Part shown: one piece after another, positions 1 through 11,102 of the stretch
How positions within the stretch are numbered: the stretch's first letter is position 1
Layout of the letters: each line of letters starts with the position of its first letter
From: Acorus gramineus
Lineage: Eukaryota > Streptophyta > Magnoliopsida > Acorales > Acoraceae
Direction of reading: 5' to 3'
DNA: 64,000 bases
NCBI GenBank assembly: GCA_030737835.1
Contig: CM060853.1
Coordinates: forward strand, 2,298,941 to 2,362,940
Notes under the pieces: generated by a model
What the model was told of the DNA's origin: nothing
Databases searched by the model: none
What the model saw: only the letters and a program-made list of their open reading frames with translations
Made by a program: the position numbers and the translations under genes

Positions 1-279
1 TCTTCTTGTTGTTCAAAATGAGGTCTTTGTGGATTTCGAGTTGTGTGTTGTTTTACAAGCTCAATACGTGCTGAAGCTCACCTTCTCCAAAAGATAGTGT
101 TTTTCTTTGGTGGGTTTGGTTTTCTGATTTAAATCCTTGGTGGGTTTCTCTCTGTTTTGCTTAAAAGCTCGGCATCACCAGTGGAAATCAGAATCTCTCT
201 CACATCTCATAGAAACCCAATTTCAGACCCTCAAAAAGAGTTCATTTTCTGCTCTTCTGCAAAAAAAAATTGATTCAAA

Positions 280-3200
280 ATGCTTTCTTTGAGGCTTCTC
301 ATTGTCTGTCTATGTTGGTTCAATTCACTCTCAAGAACCCAACAACTGCAATCCATGGAGACCCAACTCCTTCGGCAGCTGAGGAAGCACTTGGAGTTCC
401 CGAAGGTATTGGAGGCGTGGAACATCACGTATGACCTCTGCTTCTCGCCTTCGTCGCCGTCTCTCAGCATCTCCTGCGAAGGAAACACCATTACCGAGCT
501 CCGAATCACGGGCGATAAGGTCGCAAAGGTCAGTAGCTTTGAAGGCTTTCCCATCCCCGACCAGACCCTCTCGCAGGATTTCTCCGTAGATTCATTCATT
601 ACAACACTCACTAGACTCACCAACCTGAAAGTTGTCATCTTGGTCTCATTGGGCATCTGGGGTCCTCTCCCCGACAAAATTCATCGCTTGTACTCGCTTC
701 AAGTCCTCGACTTGAGCTCCAATTTCTTCTATGGGTCGATCCCTCCAAAGATCGCTGCAATGACAATGCTTTCAACACTAAATCTAGACGGAAATTATTT
801 CAATGACACTGTCCCGGACTGGTTTGATACGTTGTCGAATCTGACAATTGTGAGCATGAAAAGCAATAGATTGAAGGGGACTCTCCCACCCTCAATTGGT
901 AGAGTTAAGTCCCTCTCCGAACTCGCTCTCTCGAGCAATAGCATTTCGGGGAGTCTGCCTGACTTGAGCGAGTTGGCAAGCCTCAAAACATTGGATTTGA
1001 GAGACAACAATTTGGATTCGGGGCTTCCTGTGTTGCCTAAAGTGATTGCCAATATTTTGCTTAACAAGAACTCATTATCTGGAGATATCCCAAATCAGTT
1101 GGGCGAGCTGTATGCGCTTCAACATGTCGACCTGTCCTTCAATTTCTTCCGTGGAACGCCTCCGGAGGCAATTTTTGCTTTGCCCAATGTAAGCTATTTG
1201 AATCTTGCATCGAATATGTTAAGCGGTTCTCTACCGAGTGGATTAAATTGTGGTACCCAACTCGGGTATGTTGATTTATCTACTAATCGATTGACGGGTG
1301 AATTGCCAACTTGTTTGCGCACCAACTCCGATAAAAGAATTGTCAAGTTTGGTGGGAATTGTTTATCTATTGACCCTCAGTATCAGCATAGTGAGAATTA
1401 TTGCAAAAATGCAGAGGTGGATGAAAAAGTTGCAAAGAGCAGAGGTGCAGGAGTCATGATTGCTGTCATTGTGGGAGCCTCTGTAGTTGTGGTACTGTTT
1501 TTGCTAGTGTTTTTTATCCTCTGCAGAAGGAATTGCAAGAGAACTTCAGCTGAGCCACGCCTGTTAACAAAGCCTGTGGCGGATAACACTTCGACCGGGT
1601 TTTCTTCTGAGCTCCTTGCAAATGCCAGTAAGTTTATTTTTTGTGGTGTAACATTTCCCAATTTTCTATGTTTGATATTTATTCAATTGTAAAATGGTGA
1701 TAACATAAATCAGAAAAATGAAATGATGACATTGTTGGGCATGACACAACCCTGCCTATAGTTCCTGCAGTGTAATAGGGTAATTTTCATGCATACATTT
1801 GCCTCCAGCAGCAACCTTTTTCATAGATACCATATTGAATTCACCCTTATCATTGATTGTTTCTGCAAAAGGGTTAAAAAAGAATTCATCATTATCTTTT
1901 GCCAAAGATTTATCCTGTTAACAGCATTCCATGTTAGATAGATTAATTATAACATATTCAATTTTTTTCAAGAATTTAAAAAAAATTCCGTAGGATAATA
2001 TTCAGAACTGTACAAGGAAAAAAAAATCTCAGCATGTTTTATTTTGTATGCATATGAAATGATTTGCCCTTCTCTGCGACATCAACATGAATATTTCCTT
2101 CCAAATGCTTATATTGTTTATGAAGGGGAATTATAGACCTCTTTTATTTTATTGAGTTCCAATGCATAATATTACAAATTTTGTAACCATATTAGATAGA
2201 TTAATTAAAAAATATTCAATGTTTTTTTAAGAATAAAAAAAATAAATGCTGTAGGATAATTTTCAGAACAGTACAAGGAAAAATAAATCTCAGCATGTTT
2301 TATTTTGTATGCGTATTGAAAGAATTTGCCCTTCTCTGCGACATCGACATGAATATTTCCTTCCAAATGCTTATATTGTTTATGAAAGGGAATCATAGAG
2401 CTCTTCTATTTTATTGAGCTCCATTGCATAATATAACAAATTTGTGCATGAGTCAGTGTTTGCCTGCATTAAGTTATAGCAATGATTATCAAGTGGTTTG
2501 GAAATAAAGCCTCATCAGAATGAAATATTATTTTGTTTCATAGAGTATCTATCCTGAGAGTGGCCACTTTATGCAAAAAATGCTAAAGATTAGGATCGTC
2601 TCTCCCCTCTATATGCAGGACTCCTCTGGGTGATGGCCTTTTTTTTGTTTTGGCAAAGCACCTACTTTTATTCGACAAATATTTTGGGATTTCAACAAGT
2701 GCTTCACCATTGGAAAGGCAAAACAAAGATGTCTTCCATGGTGCTTATATTCTTATGTATGTGCTCGTGTGCATGTGTAGCTCTATATATGTGTGCTTTA
2801 ATATCATTTTCCATCTATTGCAGGGTATATATCTCAAGCAATGAAGTTGGGTTCCCAAGTTAATCCAGTTCATAGAGTGTTTACCTTAGAAGAGTTAAAA
2901 GAAGCAACATGCAACTTTGATCAGACAGCATACATGGGTGAGGGTTCAATTGGAAAGGTAACTATATTTTTTGGTCACATATGCATCAACCCTTACACAG
3001 AAGTACTCCTTTAGTTCTTGATTAACGACCACTGAAACATCTTTAAGTTGAAATTTCCATTTTACCTGTTTTTTATTGCACTTCCTTCTGTTGAAACTTA
3101 ATTGACACAACGGTGAGGGAGTAATTTATGTGATTCGCGATTTAAGCAATGGGAAAGTCTCATAAAGCACACACACACAGGTATATGTATATGAATATAC

Positions 3201-6074
3201 ACATCTTTGTGTGTGTGTGTGTGTATTGTGTGCCTGAGAATTTGTTGTATCAATACATAATATTTCCTTACAATGGGCATAATTTGTGTATAATAAACTT
3301 CAAAAAAATTGCTTTAAATAACATCTATAGAACATGACAATAATATCATATTATCATTTATGAGAGCAACCTATGATTACAATACATCGGATGGATCCCT
3401 AATTTCACATATCACCTTATCTAGACAGCTCAAGTGCATTTAACAAACTTATATTTTTCTTCTTCCATTCCAGCTCTACAAGGGAAAACTGGAGAATGGG
3501 ACTTATGTTGCCATACGATGTTTGGCTTTGTACAAACGATATTCAGTTCGAAATCTTAAACTGCGCCTCGATATGCTTTGGAAGCTTCGGCACCCACATT
3601 TGGTTTGCCTCTTGGGCCACTGCATTGAAGGTGCACAAGACGGTTCAAGTGTCGACCGAGTCTTCCTCATTTATGAATATATGCCTAACGGGAATCTTCG
3701 CACACATCTTTCTGGTCAGTATTACTGTGCAGTGAAAAAGTTATATTTTCAGATTCAAGTTTAAGACCCTGTTTGGAACCCATTGTGAAACTGATTCAGC
3801 TTTTTCAAATCAATTTCAAGATGATTGATTTCAAATAGGTATTTCTGATCTTCAGCTTGCGGTTTTAGAATTTGGTTTGTATAAGTTAACAAAACTGCTT
3901 ATATGAAAAAGTTGATTGAGAGTAGCTTATATGAAAAGGCTGGTTGAGAGAAGATTTTATGAAAAAAAGTTTGTGAAAATTAGTTTCGAACTGGCCTAAG
4001 GAAAAGATTTTATTTGAGACCATTTAAAATGGAAAAAAACACATTAGATAGAAAAATCCAATTTATTCATGCCTAGCAATTTTACTTGAAAAATAAGACC
4101 TTGCCATCGCCTTTTTCTGATTTTTCTTTTGTTTAATTTCTTTGTGGTATCTTGAATTATGCAGAGAACAGCCCAGAGAAGATTCTTAAATGGTCGGAGA
4201 GATTGATGGTTTTAATAGGTGTTGCAAAGGCTGTGCACTTTCTGCACACCGGGATAATCCCAGGCTTATCGAACAACAGACTGAAAACCAGTAATGTGTT
4301 GCTTGATGAGCATTGCATGGCAAAACTTAGTGATTATGGGCTGTCCATAATAATGGAGGAAGTCGATGAACACGAGGTACTGTGAAAACATCTATGAAGT
4401 TTCTCCATTAATAATCTTTTGAAGTCTGAACATGTTTTCAGGCGAGGTAATGAGTTCCCCTGCTTGTTTTCAGGCGAGGATAGACGACCACAAGTCTAAT
4501 CCTTGGTAAGGGACCTGTAGTATAACGTTTATCAAGAATCTACATGAACTTCTTTATATAATTTTTTTGTGAGTATTTTTTTAATTTTCGTGGCTAAATC
4601 TTCTCCTATCAATAGGAGTAGGACCCTCAGTGAAGAGGGGGTACCTCCACCAATTGTCAAGAGGTGGTTCAGTAATCTCATCTTGAGAGGTTCATCCGAC
4701 CACGGATGCTATTTTTTTTTTAAAATGTCATGGTATATATTTAGTAAAACTTTGATCAAGGGAATATGATTGAATTTCTTCTACTAGAAGCAAGAAAAAA
4801 ATTTGATCTGGTTCGCGACATTAAATTTTATACTTTATCATCTTATATAATGTACGAACTAATTTTTGTTTGGTTTCATGTGAGGTTTCCATCCTTGAAG
4901 TTGCAGTAATGAATTCAGGGTTTGAAATTTTTTTCTCAGAGTTTTGGATTTTGCTGTCTTCTTTACAGGGAAACCAGAGAAGTTGAGGATGACGTGTACA
5001 CATTTGGTCTCATAATACATGAAACACTCGTTGGATCCAGAATATCTGAAAAAGATGCAGTTTTGCTCGACCAAATGGTATACTTAATGGTTTCATGTCA
5101 TTGTGCAAGGATATTTGAGTTTCTTTTTTAGGCTTGTCCCAATAATTGATCAATGCAGATATGTCCCCATTAAGGGGTACGACTAATTCGAATTTGTTAA
5201 TCTAGATTGTCACTGAGAATTTTCAATGATGAAGATGATTAAGTTGGAAAATATTGTTTCATGCATGCATGAGACCTGACTCTTTCTATTCATAACTCTC
5301 ACACCAAATACATCTAGATGCTTGTACATAATTCTATTTATCTTAACTGTCATAAATTTTCTCTCCTCATAGTTATTTCCAGAACAGATAATAATCTATG
5401 TAAAGTAAACAATTTTTATCTGGTTGTCTTCTTGTTATTTTTATTGGAAAACATAAAAATCACATTTGTATTGTTTGATTCGTCTTTAGATAAATTGAAG
5501 ATAAGTGGTGGATAAGAAGTGCATAAGGGTTATAACATTTTGTATTTGGAAACGAGTGTTAGAGATGTGAAAGATGTGACATGTTTTGGAGTATGAGAAA
5601 GAATGTTAAAGTGAGATAGTATTTTAATGAATTACTGCAAATCTTTAAAATAGTTACCAGGTATCATCCTAAATTATGAAGTCATAACAATCAGTTTTTT
5701 ATACTCACGAAACAAACAACTTTTTTTAAAAAAAACTACTGGAGTTTATCAGGGCTTATGTAGACATATTAATGGTTCAATACAGATGCATTTAAGTGTT
5801 CTCACCATCTCTAACACAACTTTTGGCCCCTCATTTTTTTCAGGCTTCAACATTCACCAGCCAAGATGGGCGAAGGCGGGTGGTCGATCCAATGGTCCTT
5901 GGCACATCGTCGCAAGAGTCGCTGTCAACGGTGATCTCCATCGCGAGCAAATGCGTCTCAACTGATCATTCCACGCGCCCTTCTATCGAAGACATCCTCT
6001 GGAACTTGCAGTACGCAGCGCAAGTTCAGGCCTCGTCCGATGGAGATCAGAGGTCCGACATCTCGCAGACATAG
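280..6074 (+). CDS. LRR receptor-like protein, probable inactive kinase (At3g03770-like)
   Basis: Seven exons with GT-AG borders and matching phase: 280-1627, 2824-2957, 3474-3714, 4165-4376, 4474-4505, 4969-5077, 5844-6074; 768 residues, close to the roughly 800 usual for this family. Seen: a hydrophobic signal peptide (residues 1-20), leucine-rich repeats (about 110-360), a membrane span (about 391-415), then a kinase-like domain with loop GEGSIGK (488-494). The VAIK lysine is Arg509 (VAIR), the HRD catalytic loop is replaced by GLSNNRLKTSN (608-618), and DFG reads DYG (631-633). Known: this subfamily is annotated as inactive LRR receptor kinases. Inference: a plasma-membrane receptor or co-receptor acting as a scaffold. 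The start is the first ATG before the signal peptide. Introns 1, 2, 5 and 6 carry repeats described separately. The exon borders are my reading; no transcript was available. Confidence 0.93.
1934..2445. repeat. 258-bp tandem duplication in RLK intron 1
   Basis: A block beginning TTAGATAGATTAATTA recurs 258 bp later (copies 1934-2191 and 2192-about 2445). Both share long identical stretches such as CCCTTCTCTGCGACATC and CAAATGCTTATATTG, with scattered substitutions and small indels. The duplication is wholly intronic, so it does not alter the protein. Divergence shows it is not very recent. Confidence 0.9.
3168..3226. repeat. Facing (CA)n and (GT)n microsatellites in RLK intron 2
   Basis: A CA tract (about 3168-3179) is followed 28 bp later by a GT tract (about 3208-3225). 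Together they can fold back as an inverted repeat. This is simple-sequence DNA with no coding content. Confidence 0.85.
4433..4479 (+). repeat. Duplicated splice-acceptor segment before RLK exon 5
   Basis: The 15-bp string TGTTTTCAGGCGAGG occurs at 4433-4447 and again at 4465-4479. Each copy has a polypyrimidine-AG acceptor. Only the second acceptor (exon start 4474) keeps the frame. The first would add 32 nt and shift it, and is followed at once by a GT donor-like GGTAAT. Confidence 0.85.
4590..4700. repeat. Dispersed repeat fragment, copy in RLK intron 5
   Basis: The segment with CTCCTATCAATAGGAG, then CTCAGTGAAGAGGGGGTA and AAGAGGTGGTTCAGTAAT, is recognisably related to 16225-16330 in an adenylate kinase intron (CTCACTGAAGAGGGGTAA, AAGAGATGGATTGGTAAA). 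Family not identified. Confidence 0.55.
5385..5660. repeat. Dispersed AT-rich repeat, copy in RLK intron 6
   Basis: This segment is similar to 44985-45300 along its length: AGATAATAATCYATG, then a run near GGTTG, then GTGGATAAG and AGTGTTAGAGATGTGAAAG. It is likely two copies of one MITE or another short element. I could not fix its ends. Confidence 0.55.
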
Positions 6075-8872
6075 AATTCTCTGTGAGTAGTATATATCTT
6101 GATGCATTGTAGCTTTGGTTTATATTTTCATGAGATTTTGTCAAGTTTTTGTACTTTGGTTTGCTATGTTTTTAGCATGGTTGTAATATATGCCTATCAT
6201 GCTGTGAGAAAAAAAAATGTGTATGATGTTCTTTATGAAAACTTTAGATACACATTCAATCAGTATAGTTGCCTTATTGTGGTGTATTTTGAAAATCTAA
6301 CATTTTTGTCACCATATTTTTAAATCCAGAAAACTAATGTTAACTCAAAATATTTAATGGTTTGTCTATAAGCTGCTAAGCTTCACTGAAGTTGAATTAC
6401 CATGTTAGAATTAAAGAAAAATAGATCAAGTGTGCATAGATAAATGAATTATTTTGAAGGCTAAAAGCCTTTATAAATACACTTTTGAGAGAAAGAGAGA
6501 GAGAAATTGTGATTAATATGATAAGGAATTAAGGATAGTGTTTATGCTCAGCCCGTGTGAATTCTTGCATGTTGTTTTTACGTGTTTTGAATTTTTTAAA
6601 AATATACATGTATATTTTTAATTTTTTTTATGCAAAATATACACACACTTCAAACCATATAAACTTTACGCAAAAAAAATACATTCTTCATTAAACAAAG
6701 TATATATATGTTGAAGCATGTATTCCGTCATTGAAATAGGATTGAGGACTTAAAAAAGAGGAGGTAGCAATGTCAATATAAATAACCATACAATTATAAT
6801 GCATTGGGTTTACACAATAAAATATTATCCTTTTTGGTCCTGAATGAGTTCATCATTTTAAAACGTATTTTAGTGTGTAAGAGATATATAAACACAAGTT
6901 ATCTTATCTCATTAGACGATAGAGGACTAAAATTGTGGTATGTGAACTTGTCTCACCCTCACTCTTAGTAAATCCATGAACCTCGTGGCTATCTTGACCC
7001 ATCACCACCGCTCAACGGGTCAAACGTTCAAACATTATCAGTCTTCAATCCATGGATCTCGTGGCTATCTTGACCCATCACCACCGCTAGACAGGTCAAA
7101 CATTCAAACATTATCAGTCTTCAATCTTTAATAGACGATTGACATGTAATAATATCACATCCAAGACATGTGAAATGATAATAGATATTTTTTTATTAAC
7201 ATCATATATATATATATATATCAGCTTTTAATAACAAAACCATTAATGATCCAGCACAAACTGGATCTCATCTATACAACTGGATCGCATCCATACATCA
7301 GCTCTTTCTATGTCATGTCTCAATGACATTGGATAGCTTTCCTTGTTCCACCGTTTTTTTTATATACAGGATAAACATATACTCATTTACAACCATGCTT
7401 ATCAAGTTGATAGGGCTATATGAAGCTATCATGGGGCTAGTTAGAGATGTGAAGTGGTTCAATCACAAAAGCTGAATATTAAATAATTTTTTTAAGGATT
7501 TCTAGTCTCTTTCAGCATGAAATTTCAACATAAAAGTGACATCCATATTATAATAATATATAATACCAACATGTTTTATTATATATCAGGATCCATTTAT
7601 AAATACAGATTAAAAAGTAACTTTTAGAATAAAATTATTTTTTAAGATGATTTTAGACTTTAACTTTTATTGTGATGTTTTTTTTTAATTCAGGAATCAA
7701 TATTTCAAAGCAGTTGATGTTTGAGAGAAAGTTATTTTTCAATTCAAAAAATCGATTCCTACAAAAAAAAGTTGTTTTTGAGCTTTTCAAAACACGGATT
7801 TCGAGAAAAAAATTAAAAGGAATCTAGCTTCTGATTCTGAATAAAGTTGCTTTGTTTGGTTGCATGATTTTAGCTTTTCAACTTTTAAAAAAATAAAAAT
7901 TATCCCAAACATACAGTCAAACGGTGCTTAGATATTTTCATAGCATATTCAATGATTTCTATATTCACACTTAGGGATTTTTTTTTTAAATTGAGACTCA
8001 GAGCAAATACATGTGCTTTTTTACATGTTTTATCCACGTAAATAACTTGTTTATATATCATGACATGTTTTATTTTTAAAAATAATTATAAGAAAAATCA
8101 TATCTTCAATTGATATGTAATGGTGGGATCCTCTGTGATATTTATGAGATCAAATAATGATGCAACTTTTGTCTAGATATTGCATATTTTTTTATATGAC
8201 AATCCTATAAAATGTATTTTCTCGTCATTTATGGACCATCCCTACGTTTAAAACACAAAAGATCAGAGGTAACATATCATCTGTGTTTTTTTTTTTTTTT
8301 AAATATTGGTAGACATGTTGCTATCCTGATAATATATTACTGAAAAGAGTCTAAAATTTTACAAAAAAAAAAAAAAATAGAAATAACATAATAGAAAAGA
8401 TAAAAACACCAACAATCAACCAAAAACGAAACCATGTCTACCTAGAGTAGGAAAGGTTTCTACCTGAGACAGTTGTTGATTAAATGCACGCTTAATCCAT
8501 AATGGAAAGACGCCCCCCTCGGAGCTTCACCTTAATGCACGCTTAACATATCATCTGTTAAGTGAAGAACTTTGATACACACATGGAACTTATAGCTTCC
8601 CAATCATATGCATCTACATGGAAGATATATGTGTTAAAAAATAATTACCATAACTGAATGTAAGATTTTTCTTAGATGAAATATTTTATATAAGGATAAT
8701 GTTACATACATCTCTTTTTTAATCTCAATTCTAGTCTACACGTGTTTTGAATTTTTTAAAAATAGTATATCTAATATTCTATCGATGCATATGGAACTGA
8801 TACTAGGGTTGGAAAAAGACGTGTGAAATTTATATAAATTTCAACATTATGATGATATCATGATTTTTAAAA
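6075..8872. other. AT-rich intergenic DNA between RLK and DUF538 gene
   Basis: No gene is recognisable on either strand. The stretch holds the RLK 3' end, a 76-bp tandem duplication (6971-7122), an AT microsatellite (7203-7222), and a segment near 7600-7925 with poly-A/T tracts ending near TTGTTTGGTTGC and CCCAAACATACAG, which looks like a decayed MITE. Short ORFs here have no coding-like composition. Confidence 0.6.
6971..7122. repeat. 76-bp tandem duplication
   Basis: Two adjacent copies begin AATCCATG (6971 and 7047). They share CTCGTGGCTATCTTGACC, CATCACCACCGCT and CATTATCAGTCTTCAATC, with a few mismatches. Confidence 0.9.
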
Positions 8873-9695
8873 GGATTTTTTAGTTTCCACCCATTGTAAA
8901 ACAAGTGAATTATTGAAAACCGTTTACAAAAAATGATTTTATTATTAACCTTTTACAAAGTTATTACATCTTATTAAAAAAACCTAAATATTTAAGGTTA
9001 TTTCGTTTTCGCCCCTTCTAAATAGATAAATAATTTAAAATCCCCTCTAAATACACATTATTATTTTGGGACACCTCAAATACAAATTATTATTTACTTC
9101 CGCCCCTTCTAAATAGACAAATTGTTTAAAACCCTCTCCATACCATTTCTTTAAATTATTACAAATTTCGTATATGATATAATATCATTCATACCATTTT
9201 GTACTAGCTAATCATAATATTCTATACCATATTATACCAATCGTGTTATTTTATTCCATTTTAGAGCGTACAATTGTGTATCTATCTCACTAATTTTTTA
9301 TCAATCATATCATTTCATATTTATATATAATAAATATCAAAATAAACTAAATAATATCATTTCATACAATTGTGTACCAATTGTACACAATCATAACATT
9401 TCGTATCAATCGTACTAATTTTTTTAATGATTTCGATAAGAGACGAGACATTTGGGTTTTTTTTTTTTTTAAGATAATCTAAAAATTTAAAGGGTTATAT
9501 AATAACAATAATTATTTTGAGAGTTTTTTTAATAATTTATTTATTTGGGAGGGGTAGAAACTAAATAATTTTAAATGTTTAGATATTTTTTTAATAAAAT
9601 ATAATAATTTTGTAAGAGATTAATAATAAAACCATTTTTGTGAGGGTTTTTTAATAATTCACTGGTTTACTGTAACTTAGAAACTAAATAACATT
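8873..9695. mobile_element. Foldback element, Mutator-like non-autonomous (MULE-MITE)
   Basis: Long imperfect terminal inverted repeats of about 150 bp: the left arm GGATTTTTTAGTTTCC...CAAGTGAATTATTG (8873-9020) reappears reverse-complemented at 9530-9695 (CAATAATTCACTGG...GAAACTAAATAAC). The candidate 9-bp target duplication TTTTTAAAA lies at 8864-8872 and 9696-9704. Its low complexity makes it weaker evidence than the arms. Internal duplicated phrase CGCCCCTTCTAAATAGA occurs twice (near 9011 and 9102). No coding capacity. Confidence 0.75.
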
Positions 9696-9704
9696 TTTTT
9701 AAAA

Positions 9705-9958
9705 TATTATTTTATGTACTAATTGCATGTATTTATCACTCCACCTCCACCTTAATAATAATATATATTACACACACAAATATATATATATATATATATA
9801 TATAATAAAATAAAAATAGACAACCTCATCTCCTCCCTCCATCTTCTTCTTCAATTATTGTCTCCACTCCCCCAATTCACTCCCTCAAATAAACAAAAAC
9901 CAATCAATCAAACCCTAAAAAAACCAAAATCAAATCAAATCAACCAATAATCAAAACC
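9705..9958 (+). promoter_or_regulatory. Proximal upstream region of DUF538 gene
   Basis: An (AT)n tract with TATA-like text (about 9760-9805) is followed by a CT-rich leader (about 9822-9860) and an A-rich stretch running to the start codon. This is a common plant promoter-plus-leader layout. The exact start of transcription cannot be read. Confidence 0.45.
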
Positions 9959-10438
9959 ATGATCAAGCTCACTCACCTCCTCCTCTTCCTCCTCCTCAAC
10001 CTCATCTCCTTCACCGCCTCCGCCACCAACACCACCACCGCCTACGACCTCCTGACCTCTTACGGCCTCCCGAGTGGCCTCCTCCCGAGGGGGGTCAAAG
10101 ACTTCGCCTTCGACGCCTCGACCGGCTCGTTCGAGGTCCGCCTCGACCGGGCCTGCAACGCCGCCCTCGTCTCCGAGAGCGCCGTCCACTACGACCCCGA
10201 CGTGTCCGGCACCATCGCCTACGGCCGGATCGGAGGCCTATCCGGCATCTCCGCCAAGGACCTCTTCCTCTGGTTCCCCGTCCGGGGCATCCGCGTCGAC
10301 GTCCCGAGCTCCGGCCTCATCTACTTCGACGTCGGCGTCGTCCGCAAGCAGTTCCCGGTCTCCCTCTTCGAGACCCCTCCCGAGTGCGAGCCGCCCTCCG
10401 TCGAGGTTCGGATTAGGTTCGGATTCCAACTTTCTTGA
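9959..10438 (+). CDS. Secreted DUF538-family protein
   Basis: An open frame of 159 residues begins with a clear signal peptide (residues 1-22, LLLFLLLNLISF core). The DUF538 body follows: AYDLLTSYGLPSGLLPRGV, a strand-rich middle, GLSGISAKDLFLWFPVRGI, and FPVSLFETPPECE near the end. The length fits the usual 150-180 residues. Function of the family is unsettled; it is plant-specific, and I assign no reaction. Codons are almost all C/G-ending, unlike the flanks. A donor at 10406 (GAG|GTTCGG) and acceptors at 10503 and 11058 could splice two short AT-rich exons and replace the last residues, giving about 201 residues; their different composition makes a 3' untranslated role likelier. The unspliced stop at 10438 is my preferred end. 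Confidence 0.83.
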   Translation: MIKLTHLLLFLLLNLISFTASATNTTTAYDLLTSYGLPSGLLPRGVKDFAFDASTGSFEVRLDRACNAALVSESAVHYDPDVSGTIAYGRIGGLSGISAKDLFLWFPVRGIRVDVPSSGLIYFDVGVVRKQFPVSLFETPPECEPPSVEVRIRFGFQLS

Positions 10439-11102
10439 TCTGTCTGTTTGTTGAAGGTTTTGATTTGGTTTTGATTTTGATTTGATTGTGTTTGTTGATG
10501 CAGGACAAATTGGGGATTGAAACTGTTCAGAGATGTTATGTGATGAAGAAAAGTTTTGACCTTTTTGTGAGGATTAATGGAAGAATGGATGGATCAGTCG
10601 ATGCTTCGCATTTCATCAGTATGTGTATTTAAATATGTTGTCTTTGCTCTTGTTTTTGTTTTTGTTTTTGTTGCTGTTGTTAGATTTAGTACTTCTTTGG
10701 GTGGATTGGATTCTGAGTGTCTGTAAATGTGAGAATTGTATTGGTACATAGCGCGCTTGGTAAATTTTCAGGTGGTTATTATATGAAGTAGTCTTTTCTT
10801 TTTGTTTGGTTGAAATATATGAATGTGCTATGGTTGGTCTTTTCATGTTGTAGTTCTTTCCGAATGTTATTGCATTAACATGTGGGATTATGTTTGTTTT
10901 GTTTTGCTTATGCCATTGTGAGGTGGCACAAAAGTGTTTGTAGGCTTTGTATAAAACAAATTTGGATTCATGAAGATTTGATTATTAGATTGTTTTTTTA
11001 TGAATGTTGGTTCATCCTCTTTTTTTTTTTTTTGGCATCTAAAGTTTTTCCTTTACAGATACTGCCATGGAGAATTCTCAAGAAGTGGAACTTGTAATGT
11101 AG

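Noticed and set aside
10074-10454. 126-codon Ser/Pro-rich ORF in another frame
   Set aside because: Shadow frame of the GC-rich DUF538 exon.
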